The notes: a model not told the origin generated them from the sequence alone. DNA of 64,000 nt from Desulfarculaceae bacterium (GCA_020444545.1 JAHLKT010000002.1:526870-590869), one strand, 5' to 3'; positions 56,904 to 64,000 are shown, counted from the stretch's first letter. Made by a program: numbers and translations.

Positions 56904-57590
56904 TTGCTGACCCCATTCGAGACAGAGGCCCTCAGGCTCAGCCTGAAGGTGGCGGGCTGGGCCGTGGCGGGCAGCCTGCCGGTGGGCATTCTCCTGGCCT
57001 GGCTTTTGGCCCGGGGCCATTTTCCGGGCAAGTCGCTCTTGGACGGCCTGGTGCATCTGCCCCTGGTGCTGCCCCCGGTGGTCACCGGCTACATGCTCCT
57101 GTTGCTCCTGGGCCGCAAAGGCGCGGTGGGGGCCTGGCTGCACGACACCCTGGGCATTTCCCTGGCCTTCAACTGGAAGGGGGCGGCCCTGGCCGCGGCG
57201 GTGATGTCCCTGCCGCTGCTGGTGCGGGCGGTGCGCCTGTCCGTGGAGAGCCTAGACCAGGGCCTGGAGCAGGCGGCGCGTACCCTGGGGGCCGGGCCGG
57301 TGCGCACCTTCTTCAAAGTCTCGCTGCCCCTGGTGTTGCCCGGCGTGCTCACCGGCGCGCTGTTGGCCTTTGCCCGCAGCCTGGGCGAATTCGGGGCCAC
57401 CATCACCTTTGTCTCCAACATCCCCGGCCAGACCCAGACCCTGCCCCTGGCCCTGTACTCCCTGGTGCAGATGCCCGGCGGCGAGCAGGGGGCGCTGCGC
57501 CTGTGCATCATCGCGGTGCTGGTTTCCCTGGCCGCGCTGTTGGTCTCGGAGTTCATCAACCGGCGCTGGGCCGCCCGGCTGAAGGGCTGA
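56904..57590 (+). CDS. modB: Molybdate ABC transporter permease
   Basis: A 228-residue permease with five membrane segments, closely similar to E. coli ModB (GILLAWLLARGHFPGKSLLD, LPLVLPPVVTGYML, AARTLGAGPVRTFF, ARSLGEFGATITFVSNIPGQ). The coupling EAA-type loop (EQAARTLGAGPVRTF) is intact. The start is a TTG 5 bp after the modA stop, with only a weak ribosome binding site. The frame is open upstream through modA, so this start is inferred from homology. Confidence 0.93.
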   Translation: MLTPFETEALRLSLKVAGWAVAGSLPVGILLAWLLARGHFPGKSLLDGLVHLPLVLPPVVTGYMLLLLLGRKGAVGAWLHDTLGISLAFNWKGAALAAAVMSLPLLVRAVRLSVESLDQGLEQAARTLGAGPVRTFFKVSLPLVLPGVLTGALLAFARSLGEFGATITFVSNIPGQTQTLPLALYSLVQMPGGEQGALRLCIIAVLVSLAALLVSEFINRRWAARLKG

Positions 57591-57592
57591 CC

Positions 57593-58240
57593 ATGCTTAG
57601 CTTCAACGCCCGCAAAAAGCTGGGGTCGTTCGACCTGGAGGCCTCTTTCACGGCCAAGCCGCGTTCCATCACCGCCTTGTACGGCCCCTCAGGCGCGGGC
57701 AAGACCTCCATGGTCAACATTCTGGCGGGCTTATTGAAGCCCGACGCGGGCCGGGTGGTGCTGGGCGAGCGGGTGCTCTTCGACTCCCAGGCCAAGGTGA
57801 ACCTGCGGCCCGAGCGACGGCGGGTGGGCTGCGTGTTCCAGGACGGCCGTTTGTTCCCCCACCTAAGCGTGCGCTCCAACCTGCTTTTCGGGCACAAGCT
57901 GGTGCCGCCGGAGCGCCGCCGTTTGGAGCTGAACGAGGTGGTGGGGCTGATGGGCATCGGGCACTTGCTGGAGCGCAGGCCCGCCACCCTGTCCGGCGGC
58001 GAGAAGCAGCGGGTGGGGGTGGGGCGGGCCCTCTTGACCAGCCCGGAGCTGCTCTTGATGGACGAGCCCCTGGCTTCTCTGGATCAAGAGCGCAAGAACG
58101 AGGTGCTGCCCTTCCTGGCCCGCCTTCCGCGCGAGCTGGACATACCCATCGTTTATGTCAGCCATTCAATCGAGGAAATAGAATTCCTGGACGCCAAGCT
58201 GATCGCGGTGCGTGGCGGCCGGGCCGAGGCGGCCGGCTAG
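57593..58240 (+). CDS. modC: Molybdate ABC transporter ATP-binding protein, without Mop domain
   Basis: A 215-residue ABC ATPase: Walker A YGPSGAGKTSMVN, Q-loop VFQDGRLFPHLSV, signature LSGGEKQRVGVGRAL, Walker B LLLMDEPLASLD, and switch His in VSHSIEEI. ModC of E. coli has about 350 residues with a C-terminal Mop/TOBE domain; here the protein ends right after the ATPase. The start lies 2 bp after modB. Its stop shares CTAG with the convergent PEP-CTERM gene. Confidence 0.93.
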   Translation: MLSFNARKKLGSFDLEASFTAKPRSITALYGPSGAGKTSMVNILAGLLKPDAGRVVLGERVLFDSQAKVNLRPERRRVGCVFQDGRLFPHLSVRSNLLFGHKLVPPERRRLELNEVVGLMGIGHLLERRPATLSGGEKQRVGVGRALLTSPELLLMDEPLASLDQERKNEVLPFLARLPRELDIPIVYVSHSIEEIEFLDAKLIAVRGGRAEAAG

Positions 58241-58953
58241 GCCCGTTTGGCGCGTCGGGAGCGGCGGCGCAGGCCCCAGAACAGGCCGCCCGCCGAGGCG
58301 GTGAGCAGGAGGGTGCCCGGCTCCGGGGCGGCCCCCGAGGGCAGGGTGGAGCCGCTGAAGCCCTGGAAGCTGATGAGCCCGCCCGTGCCGGTGGTGCCGC
58401 CGCTGGTTATGCGAATGGAGGTCAACTCCAGGCCCACCTGGGCCGAACCGTAGCCCTGGGTCCTGCTGATAAAGCTATCGCCCACCCCGGTGGACCAGGT
58501 TACGCCGTCCAGAGAGTAGGCCCAGCGCTCGTCACTGCCCAGGTGGGTGTAATCCAGGGAGTCCAGGCGCACCGGCTGGCCGAAGGCCAACTCCAGGTAG
58601 CCTTTGTTCTTGTCCATGGCCCCGTAGCCGGTGCCGGTGTTGACCACGAACCCCAGCCCATCGCTGTTGGGGTCGTAACTGCCCAGGCCCCGCGAGTCCA
58701 CGTAGACCAGGGAGGATTCCTGACCCTGGTAATAGGCGGTGAGGCTCCACTGCAAACCGCCCAAGTTGCCGTTGAGGCTGGTGGGGCCGGAGTAGCGGGC
58801 CTGGTTGCCGCTGGTGGATACCACGTTCCAGGACGAGGTTATGGCCGAGGCCAAATCAGCCACGCTGAATTGGAAGGAGTCGGCTCGGGCCGCGCCGGCG
58901 GCCGGCAGGCTCAACACCATGGCCAACAGGGCTATGTGTAAGGCTAAGCGCAT
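58237..58953 (-). CDS. PEP-CTERM domain exported protein
   Basis: A 238-residue secreted protein. Signal peptide (about 1-23, IALLAMVLSLPAAGAARA), a beta-rich middle (about 25-200, with LGGLQWSLTAYYQ and GYLELAFGQPVRLDSLDY), and a C-terminal PEP-CTERM sorting tag: APEPGTLLL, a hydrophobic stretch and LRRRSRR. The tag targets proteins to exosortase for processing and surface display. No exosortase or EPS gene is in this window. The ATG at 58953 was chosen for the signal peptide. Confidence 0.88.
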   Translation of the reverse strand: MRLALHIALLAMVLSLPAAGAARADSFQFSVADLASAITSSWNVVSTSGNQARYSGPTSLNGNLGGLQWSLTAYYQGQESSLVYVDSRGLGSYDPNSDGLGFVVNTGTGYGAMDKNKGYLELAFGQPVRLDSLDYTHLGSDERWAYSLDGVTWSTGVGDSFISRTQGYGSAQVGLELTSIRITSGGTTGTGGLISFQGFSGSTLPSGAAPEPGTLLLTASAGGLFWGLRRRSRRAKRA

Positions 58954-58983
58954 GTCTTTTCTTGGAAATCCTCTCACATCCCG

Positions 58984-59012
58984 ATTGTGGTCCGCGAGGC
59001 CGTCCGTGTCAA
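58984..59012 (-). promoter_or_regulatory. Putative promoter of the PEP-CTERM gene
   Basis: On the minus strand a perfect TTGACA (59012-59007), 17-bp spacer and CACAAT (58989-58984, four of six), about 30 bp before the start codon. Confidence 0.5.
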
Positions 59013-59228
59013 GCACGGGCGGGATTTATTTGCCCAAGGCGGGGTCGCGCGGGGCCGATTGACCGGGGAAGCCGCGGGCGGCTATATTGCCAGCAACCAC
59101 CAATAAATTTGAGGGATTTCTATTCAGCGGGAAACCGATTTAGGCATCAGCGATACAGGCTCTGGTCCGCCTCCCAAGTCCATAGGGGACGCAACTGCCC
59201 GCCATACTTGCAAAAGAGGAGTGAGTCC

Positions 59229-59594
59229 ATGAAAAAAGCCATCGCTTGGGGAATATTATTATCCTGGTTGCTACTAATGGCCCCAAGCGTGTCCCAGGCC
59301 ATGTGTGCCTACAATGACGCCAAGCACCGGGTGACCGCCTCCTTCATCTGCGGCTGGGGCTGCATCAACACCTGGTCCATGGGCGTGGGTGAGCACGATT
59401 GCCGTCCCAGCAAGGGCGGGACTCTCAAAGTCACCTACATCGACACAGAGCACTTTCCTTTCATGGAATGCGATGTCTACAACATCGATGCTCACGGGTA
59501 CGTGAAAATTTATGAAGATAAATTAATCAACTACTCCTCTAACGGCAGCGTCAAAGAAGTTGTCCAATGTGTGGATGGGTCTGCGCACAAATAG
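59229..59594 (+). CDS. Small secreted Cys-rich protein of unknown function
   Basis: A 121-residue exported protein: signal peptide (about 1-24, LLSWLLLMAPSVSQA) and a mature part of about 97 residues with six Cys, likely disulfide-bonded (SFICGWGCINTWS, HDCRPS, MECDVYN, VVQCVDG). GAGGAG stands before the ATG. Codon use is less GC-rich than that of its neighbours, which may point to recent acquisition. The family is not recognised. The open frame from 58962 is not protein-like before this ATG. Confidence 0.75.
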   Translation: MKKAIAWGILLSWLLLMAPSVSQAMCAYNDAKHRVTASFICGWGCINTWSMGVGEHDCRPSKGGTLKVTYIDTEHFPFMECDVYNIDAHGYVKIYEDKLINYSSNGSVKEVVQCVDGSAHK

Positions 59595-59609
59595 TGAGGC
59601 GTGGCAGGC

Positions 59610-60032
59610 TCAGCGCTTTCCTTCCGAGTAGGCGCCCACCAGCTCGCTCCTGAGATTCCCCACCTTCACCAGGGCCTGCTCCACGGCCATGGTTTCGGCA
59701 TGGGTCATGGCCCGCCGCAGATGGGGGCACACGTAGTGCAAGCAGGCATAGGGACGCGCGTTCCAAGGCAGGGCGCAGCCGCCAACTTCCAGGAAAGGGC
59801 AGCCCCGCATCCGGGCGCTGGGGTAGGGTAGGCCCTCGGGCGCCAGAGCGGCCATGAGGATCAGGTCGCTGGTGTCGATGAGGCCCCGCCGGCTGATGCG
59901 CACGCAGCAGGGGCGGGAGCACTTGGGGCACAGGGAGGGGCAGTGGCGCGCGAAGACCTCGCGGGGCAGCTTCAGCCGGGCGTCGATGCGCGCGACCAGG
60001 GCCCGGGCCGGGGCCTGCGTGGGCGCGGCCAA
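59610..60032 (-). CDS. YkgJ-like putative zinc- or iron-cluster protein
   Basis: About 140 residues with a Cys pattern of the YkgJ/CxxCxxCC family: HCPSLCPKCSRPCCVRIS near residue 30, then GCPFLEVGGCALPWNARPYAC and VCP. The many Cys probably ligate zinc or an Fe-S cluster; the function is unknown. The marked start is TTG at 60032, but the frame continues with protein-like sequence (FPFSPRRWKQRLQSLAEE) back to about 60107. No ATG/GTG/TTG exists there, so a CTG or ATT start next to the trpS stop is possible. Confidence 0.75.
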   Translation of the reverse strand: MAAPTQAPARALVARIDARLKLPREVFARHCPSLCPKCSRPCCVRISRRGLIDTSDLILMAALAPEGLPYPSARMRGCPFLEVGGCALPWNARPYACLHYVCPHLRRAMTHAETMAVEQALVKVGNLRSELVGAYSEGKR

Positions 60033-60096
60033 CTCCTCGGCCAGGCTCTGCAGCCGCTGCTTCCAGCGGCGGGGGCTGAAGGGAAACTTACTCAGA

Positions 60097-61062
60097 CTAA
60101 TAGCTCAAACCCACCCGCGAGCGCACCAGGTCCAGGGTCTTGACCGCCTCGGCCCGGGTTTTGTCCGCGCCCTTGGCCATGATCTCGCGCACATAGTCCA
60201 GGTTGTTCGCCAGCTCGGCCCGCTTGTCGCGGTAAGGCGCGAAGTACTCCCACATGCGGGCGAAGAGCTCCTTCTTGACCGTGCCGTAGCCCAGGCCGCC
60301 GGCCCGGTAGCGCGCCGTCAAGTCGGCCTTTTCCTCGGGCGTGAGGAACAGGCTGATCAGGGCGAATACGTTGCACTTGTCCGGGTCCTTGGGGTCTTCC
60401 ACCGGGGTGGAGTCGGTGACGATCTTCATCACCTTTTTCTTGAGGTACTTCTCCGGCGCGAAGATTTCCAGGGTGTTGCCGTAGCTCTTGGACATCTTCT
60501 GCCCGTCGATGCCGGGGATGACCGCGGTGTCGTCCTCGATCCAGGGCTCGGGCACGGTGAAGGTCTCGCCATAGGCGTTGTTGAACTTGATGGCGATGTC
60601 GCGGGTGATCTCCAGGTGCTGCTTCTGGTCCTTGCCCACGGGCACCGCGTCGGCCTGGTAGAGCAGAATGTCGGCGGCCATGAGGACCGGATAGGAGAAC
60701 AGGCCGTTGTGGGGCTGGAAGCCCTTGGCGATCTTGTCCTTGTAGGAGTGGGCCCGCTCTAAGAGCCCCACCGGGGTGTGGTTGTTCAGGATCCAGGTGA
60801 GCTCGGTCACCTCGGGCACATCGCCCTGCACCCAGAAGAAGGCCTTGTCCGGGTCCAGGCCCAGGGCCAAGAAATCCAGGCACGCGTTCATGGTGTCGGT
60901 GGCCAGGCGCTGGCCGTCGTAGACCGTGGTCAGGGCGTGCAGGTTGACCACGAAGCAGAACAGGGTGTGGTCGCGCTGGAACTGGATCATGCGCTGCATC
61001 ATGGCGAAGTAGTTGGCGATGTGAAGGGTGCCCGAGGGCTGAATCCCCGAAAGAACGCGCAT
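60097..61062 (-). CDS. trpS: Tryptophanyl-tRNA synthetase
   Basis: A 321-residue class I synthetase. The HIGH-like motif is SGTLHIANYF near residue 10, and the KMSKS motif is GQKMSKSYGN near residue 190. VQGDVPEVTELTWILNN and LMAADILLYQADAVPVGKDQ match the family's tryptophan and dimer regions. It charges tRNA-Trp. The YkgJ-like gene follows directly. The ATG has AGGAGG upstream. A leaderless-looking 346-bp gap precedes it. Confidence 0.96.
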   Translation of the reverse strand: MRVLSGIQPSGTLHIANYFAMMQRMIQFQRDHTLFCFVVNLHALTTVYDGQRLATDTMNACLDFLALGLDPDKAFFWVQGDVPEVTELTWILNNHTPVGLLERAHSYKDKIAKGFQPHNGLFSYPVLMAADILLYQADAVPVGKDQKQHLEITRDIAIKFNNAYGETFTVPEPWIEDDTAVIPGIDGQKMSKSYGNTLEIFAPEKYLKKKVMKIVTDSTPVEDPKDPDKCNVFALISLFLTPEEKADLTARYRAGGLGYGTVKKELFARMWEYFAPYRDKRAELANNLDYVREIMAKGADKTRAEAVKTLDLVRSRVGLSY

Positions 61063-61408
61063 TTGCCTGGTCCTCCTGGTGCGGATTACGAATCAAACAA
61101 GCAATATACCCAAGGGGGGAGGGGGCGTCAATCAAAGCGGAGGCAAGGAGGTTTTAAGAGCGGTTAATGAAAGAACGGTTGGCTTTTTTAGAATAGGCTT
61201 TGAAACTTTTTATAGTCACCCGCTTTGAGCAGAGATTGCTTCGCTGCGCTCGCAATGACAGGGGTTGTCATTGCGAGGAGCGGCCTTGCCGCGACGCGGC
61301 AATCTCTGCCTGCAAAAGGGGGCTCCGACTGACAGCCACCTTTGGTGGCGCCAGGCGGCACCCCACTATTTCATTACCTGCTTTTTGCGCTGCTTGATCC
61401 GCGCCCGA
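61063..61408. other. Gene-free interval holding a palindromic repeat
   Basis: A 346-bp interval between trpS and the MetE-like gene, both leftward. It contains the 81-bp palindrome at 61229-61309. The open frames across it (plus strand) are not protein-like. No terminator with a U-tract was recognised for the MetE-like gene's upstream side. Confidence 0.65.
61229..61309. repeat. Imperfect 81-bp palindrome (REP/MITE-like)
   Basis: The ends are a perfect 11-bp inverted repeat, GCAGAGATTGC (61229-61239) and GCAATCTCTGC (61299-61309). Inner arms CGCAATGACA (61251-61260) and TGTCATTGCG (61266-61275) form a second stem around GGGGT. Such TTGCTTCGCTGCGCTCGCAATGACA-like units are common intergenic repeats in many proteobacterial genomes. 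Confidence 0.7.
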
Positions 61409-62434
61409 TTACTCCAACCCCAGCTCCCCCCGCAGCCGCTCGCTCAACTTCTTGATCAACTCAAACGCCTTCTCCACGGTCGCCCCGCCGTCTGGGTTGA
61501 CCAGGCAGCAGGTGGCCGGGGACAGCAGCCCCTGCGCCAGGATCAGCTCGCGGTCCAGGCCGCGCCGCTCCAAAAAGCTCCACAGATCCAGCAGCATGTT
61601 GTAGAGGCTGTCCAGGCTCTCGGCCGAGAAGGGCTCGATGTTGGTGGGGGTGATGCCCCAGACCAAGGTTCCGCCGCGCTCCAGGAACTTCTTGATGGCC
61701 CCCGCGTAGGAGGTGAACACCTCGCCGTTGGAGTACACGTCCAGGGACAGCACGTCGATATCCAGCTTTAGCAGGAAGTCCCAGTCCACGTTGCCGCAAA
61801 GATGCACCCCCCGGGGCCGCTCGATGGCTTCGAAAAAGGCCGCCATGTCCGTGGCCGCCTGCACGTCGCTGTAGCCCGACAGGCCGCTGAAAATGAACTG
61901 GAGGCCCGGCTCGTCGATGAACATGAAGGCGTTGGGGTTCACCTCTTTGAGCCGCGCCAGCTGGGTGTTCACCCGGTGAGCCATGAACTCCAGCATGAAA
62001 GGCCGCACCGTGTCGTCAAAGAGTATGGGCCGGTCGTCCTGGTCCTTCACGTTGAGCCCGAAGCTGATGGGCCCCTCCAGCTGCCCCCGGATGGCGGGAC
62101 GCTCGGCCAGGTCCAGCTCCAGAAAGCGGTGATACACCGCCGAATAGGGCCCGGTGATGTCGAAGTACTCCGGCTGGTCCATGTGGGCCATGGTCTCTTC
62201 GAACTCGGCCAGGAACTTGTCCATGGAAAAGGCGAGCGTCTGCTTGTCCATGTCCAGGACGATGCCCGGGAAGTGCTCCGAGGCCTGCACGTACATGTCC
62301 TCGTAATAGCTGACGTGCGGCAGCTGGGGCCAGAAGGGCACGTCCAGGCTCAGGGCCAGCTCCAGGGCGCGGTCCACGTCCTTGTGAGGCATGACCGCCA
62401 TGGCCGTGGTCAACAGGTTGCCGGGTATGGGCAT
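61409..62434 (-). CDS. Short MetE/uroporphyrinogen-decarboxylase-like protein
   Basis: A 341-residue TIM-barrel protein of the MetE/UROD superfamily. Candidate zinc residues are His and Cys in GVHLCGNVDW (about 230) and Cys in LSPATCCLVNPDGG (about 305); FMFIDEPGLQF gives a conserved Glu. The N-terminal half of classical MetE is absent. The length and motifs fit either a core methionine synthase that takes methyl groups from a corrinoid protein or another methyltransferase of the superfamily. A zinc-ribbon gene lies 12 bp upstream. Substrate is not decided by sequence. Confidence 0.8.
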   Translation of the reverse strand: MPIPGNLLTTAMAVMPHKDVDRALELALSLDVPFWPQLPHVSYYEDMYVQASEHFPGIVLDMDKQTLAFSMDKFLAEFEETMAHMDQPEYFDITGPYSAVYHRFLELDLAERPAIRGQLEGPISFGLNVKDQDDRPILFDDTVRPFMLEFMAHRVNTQLARLKEVNPNAFMFIDEPGLQFIFSGLSGYSDVQAATDMAAFFEAIERPRGVHLCGNVDWDFLLKLDIDVLSLDVYSNGEVFTSYAGAIKKFLERGGTLVWGITPTNIEPFSAESLDSLYNMLLDLWSFLERRGLDRELILAQGLLSPATCCLVNPDGGATVEKAFELIKKLSERLRGELGLE

Positions 62435-62446
62435 GGGGAGGCCTTT

Positions 62447-62650
62447 CTAGGTCTTGGGGGTGGCCGGCTTTTCCGCCGCCTCTTGCAGATACTGGCTCTT
62501 GATGGCGGTGATGTATTGCCAGTGGGTCTTGCGGGGCCGGGTCATGCGTTGCTCCAGGCAGCACTCCGCGCACCAGGTGCGGCCCTGGTGGCCATACTCC
62601 TCGCCAGGGGCGATCGCCTGTCCGCAACCCGCGCATCTGAGAAGCTTCAT
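62447..62650 (-). CDS. Small zinc-ribbon protein
   Basis: A 67-residue protein with LRCAGCGQAI at the N-terminus and WCAECCLEQRM at about residue 26, a four-Cys zinc ribbon, and a charged helical tail (WQYITAIKSQYLQEAAEK). It is encoded between the MetE-like gene and a flavoprotein gene with 12- and 16-bp gaps, so it belongs to the same operon. The family is not recognised; a role as a small partner or metal carrier is only a guess. Confidence 0.7.
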   Translation of the reverse strand: MKLLRCAGCGQAIAPGEEYGHQGRTWCAECCLEQRMTRPRKTHWQYITAIKSQYLQEAAEKPATPKT

Positions 62651-62666
62651 CGCTTCGTCTCCCGTC

Positions 62667-63782
62667 TTAGGTGTCCCACTCCGGCTTGAACTTGTTCATG
62701 AAGCTGCGGTCCAGATAGTCCTTAAAGGCGAAGGCCAGCTTGCCCTGCACGATGAAGCCCCACTTGTGCAGGATGCCCATCCCGCCGCCCAGGTTGTAGA
62801 TGAGCAGATAGGCCCCTTGGGGCTCAAAGTCCTGGAGCTCGCCGCCGGTCAGGCGCGCCTTGAGGTTATGGAGCAGCACCGGGTTCTGGCGCACCGCGAA
62901 CACCCCCACCTTGTCCAGGGGGCGGGGCTCGAAGTAGATGCAGTCGCCCCCGCCGAAGATGTCGGGGTAGTCCGAGCATTGCAGATACCGGTTGACCATG
63001 AGCCCGCCGTCCGGCCCCACGGGCAGGCCCGAGGGCCCGAACAGGGGGCGGGGCTTTACTCCGGTGACCAAAAACACCATGTCGTGCTCAAAGGCGCGGC
63101 CGTCGTCCAGCTCCACCCGGGCCGAGCCCACGTGCTTGGCGTAGCTGCCCTCGATGATCTCTATGCCGCGTTGGGCAAACACCTCGCGGGCGCGGGAGGC
63201 CACGCCCGAGGGCGCCCGCTTGAGGAACTTGCTCCCCGCGTAGATGCGCACCGCCGCGCCTTTGCCGCCGTTCCTGCGGGCCACGGCCCAGGCGTTGCCC
63301 CCAATCTCCAGCGAGGCCGGGCCCCCGCCCACCACCCCGATGTCCACCATCCGGTCGCGGGCTAGCTCCTCGATGCGCCAGCGCGCCTCCAACAGATTTT
63401 CGATGGGCTTGACCCTATAGACCCTGGCCTCGCGCTCCACGGTCTCGTCGGGGATCGAGCTGCCCGTGTTGCAGGAGAGCACGTCGTAGGGCACCGCGCC
63501 GTTGTTCTGGGTCAGCACCTTTTTGGCCAGGGGGTCGATGCCGATCACCTTGTCTTGCAGGAACACCCCGCCCGCCCGCTCCACCATGGCCTGCACCGGG
63601 AAGCTGATGTCCTCTGGCTGGTAGGTGCCGCCCAACATGCCCGGGCCCAAGCCCGAGTAATAGTGGCGAGCTCCCGGCCCGATCACCGTTACCTTCACCC
63701 CCTGGCCGACGATCTCGGCCAGGCTCTGCAACACCATCATGTGGGCGTGGCCCGCTCCGGCTAGCACCAGGCGCTGAGACAT
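62667..63782 (-). CDS. FAD/NAD(P)-dependent oxidoreductase of the type found fused to SelD
   Basis: A 371-residue two-dinucleotide-binding-domain flavoprotein. FAD site VLAGAGHAHMMVLQSL at the N-terminus, the substrate-side motif HYYSGLGPGMLGGTYQPEDI, YDVLSCNTGSSIPDE, the NAD site IGVVGGGPASLEIG near residue 145, and IFGGGDCIYF near residue 280. The GHAH start and YSGLGPGML motif are characteristic of the NDH-2-like domains seen at the N-terminus of some SelD proteins and of sulfide:quinone-reductase relatives. It is a stand-alone enzyme here. GGAGG precedes the ATG at 63782. Confidence 0.83.
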   Translation of the reverse strand: MSQRLVLAGAGHAHMMVLQSLAEIVGQGVKVTVIGPGARHYYSGLGPGMLGGTYQPEDISFPVQAMVERAGGVFLQDKVIGIDPLAKKVLTQNNGAVPYDVLSCNTGSSIPDETVEREARVYRVKPIENLLEARWRIEELARDRMVDIGVVGGGPASLEIGGNAWAVARRNGGKGAAVRIYAGSKFLKRAPSGVASRAREVFAQRGIEIIEGSYAKHVGSARVELDDGRAFEHDMVFLVTGVKPRPLFGPSGLPVGPDGGLMVNRYLQCSDYPDIFGGGDCIYFEPRPLDKVGVFAVRQNPVLLHNLKARLTGGELQDFEPQGAYLLIYNLGGGMGILHKWGFIVQGKLAFAFKDYLDRSFMNKFKPEWDT

Positions 63783-63881
63783 GCGGCCTCCGTGATTTTG
63801 GCTGATTCGCGCTTGTCCATGCCTAGATTGTACGCGAGGCGGGCTATGGGGCACAAAAGGTTGGGCCGCATTTCGGCGCGC

Positions 63882-64000
63882 TCAGCGCACCGGCCCCTTG
63901 AGCGCGGCGGGCGGGGTGCGGCTGCCCGTTGCTCCCGGGAAGTAGGGAGCCACGAAGGCCTTGCGCTTTTCCGCGAGCAGTCGGTCGGCCGCCTCATGGA
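63882..64000 (-). CDS. C-terminal fragment of an unknown protein, cut by the window edge
   Basis: The minus frame ending with TGA at 63884-63882 reads HEAADRLLAEKRKAFVAPY and then FPGATGSRTPPAALKGPVR over the last 38 codons. Composition and GC at third positions fit a real gene end. A competing frame (63761-63997) is Arg/Pro-rich and not protein-like. The family cannot be recognised from this length. Confidence 0.5.
   Translation of the reverse strand, partial: HEAADRLLAEKRKAFVAPYFPGATGSRTPPAALKGPVR

Noticed and set aside
61200-61771. Plus-strand ORFs across the palindrome at 61229-61309
   Set aside because: They translate a repeat and the antisense of the MetE-like gene.
63761-63997. 78-codon minus-strand ORF at the right edge
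   Set aside because: Arg/Pro-rich; the alternative frame ending at 63882 has protein-like sequence.
1-64000. CRISPR arrays, tRNA or rRNA genes, insertion sequences, prophage
   Set aside because: No regularly spaced repeats, no cloverleaf-like tRNA sequence, no transposase or phage-like ORF was seen on reading both strands.
1-64000. Sigma-54 promoters (TGGCAC-N5-TTGC) near the operons
   Set aside because: The few TGGCAC matches seen lie inside coding regions without a proper partner element or start nearby.

Overview
The window is about 64 kb of high-GC, densely packed bacterial chromosome. Genes sit in runs with 1-11 bp overlaps, and TTG and GTG starts with good ribosome binding sites are common. 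The gene content points to an anaerobic, Gram-negative deltaproteobacterial (Desulfobacterota) lineage, perhaps a sulfate reducer. It has LPS export genes (lptABC), rpoN, a desulfoferrodoxin/rubredoxin/rubrerythrin/flavodiiron oxygen-defence set, a peroxiredoxin whose active-site codon is an in-frame UGA, and a PEP-CTERM protein. No dissimilatory sulfate-reduction gene lies in the window, so the lineage is an inference. No tRNA, rRNA, CRISPR array, transposase or prophage gene was seen.

Layout. 1-4982 (minus): the conserved lptC-lptA-lptB-rpoN-hpf-ptsN-rapZ run, with rapZ cut by the window edge. 5294-8139: a zinc-ribbon/TM/OmpA-like protein, hisD and a Nudix hydrolase. 8130-17107 (minus): a ten-gene chemosensory cluster (two STAS proteins, cheY, cheA, an HPt-CheW fusion, cheR, cheD, cheB) that runs directly into two response regulators with Rsb/Spo-type outputs, a PP2C phosphatase and a HATPase. 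It has no receptor or flagellar gene. 17261-22263: a ChaN-PDZ lipoprotein, an M23 peptidase, a gamma-carbonic-anhydrase-like protein, an unknown protein, infA and rpmB. 22590-30128 (minus): rsh, proS, ispG, small unknown genes, a DUF523 protein and purM. recG diverges from purM.

32722-40059: a small ORF, a YajD-like HNH protein, a CopA-CopB fusion multicopper oxidase, the probable selenoprotein peroxiredoxin, a degenerate KptA-like protein, and pyrB-pyrC preceded by a promoter and a terminator-like leader. 40344-47824 (plus): an MrfA-like helicase fused to an exonuclease domain, a CruF-like membrane protein, a methyltransferase, a DUF89 phosphatase, mltA and a macro-domain protein. 48032-51973: a Fur/PerR-type regulator, a winged-helix protein, rubrerythrin, desulfoferrodoxin, rubredoxin, a flavodiiron protein and a HEAT-repeat protein. 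52169-55494: a GntR regulator behind a palindromic operator, a membrane protein, an old-yellow-enzyme-type oxidoreductase and rsgA. 55612-58240: a short ModE-like regulator, an E. coli-like ModE operator, and modABC. 58237-64000: a PEP-CTERM protein, a secreted Cys-rich protein, a YkgJ-like protein, trpS, an 81-bp palindromic repeat, a short MetE-like protein, a zinc-ribbon protein, a SelD-associated-type flavoprotein and a partial gene at the edge.

The most notable items are the selenocysteine peroxiredoxin with a SECIS-like hairpin next to a CopA-CopB fusion, the chemosensory/partner-switching hybrid cluster, the Mop-less Mo regulation locus with a canonical ModE box, and the putative attenuator in front of pyrB.
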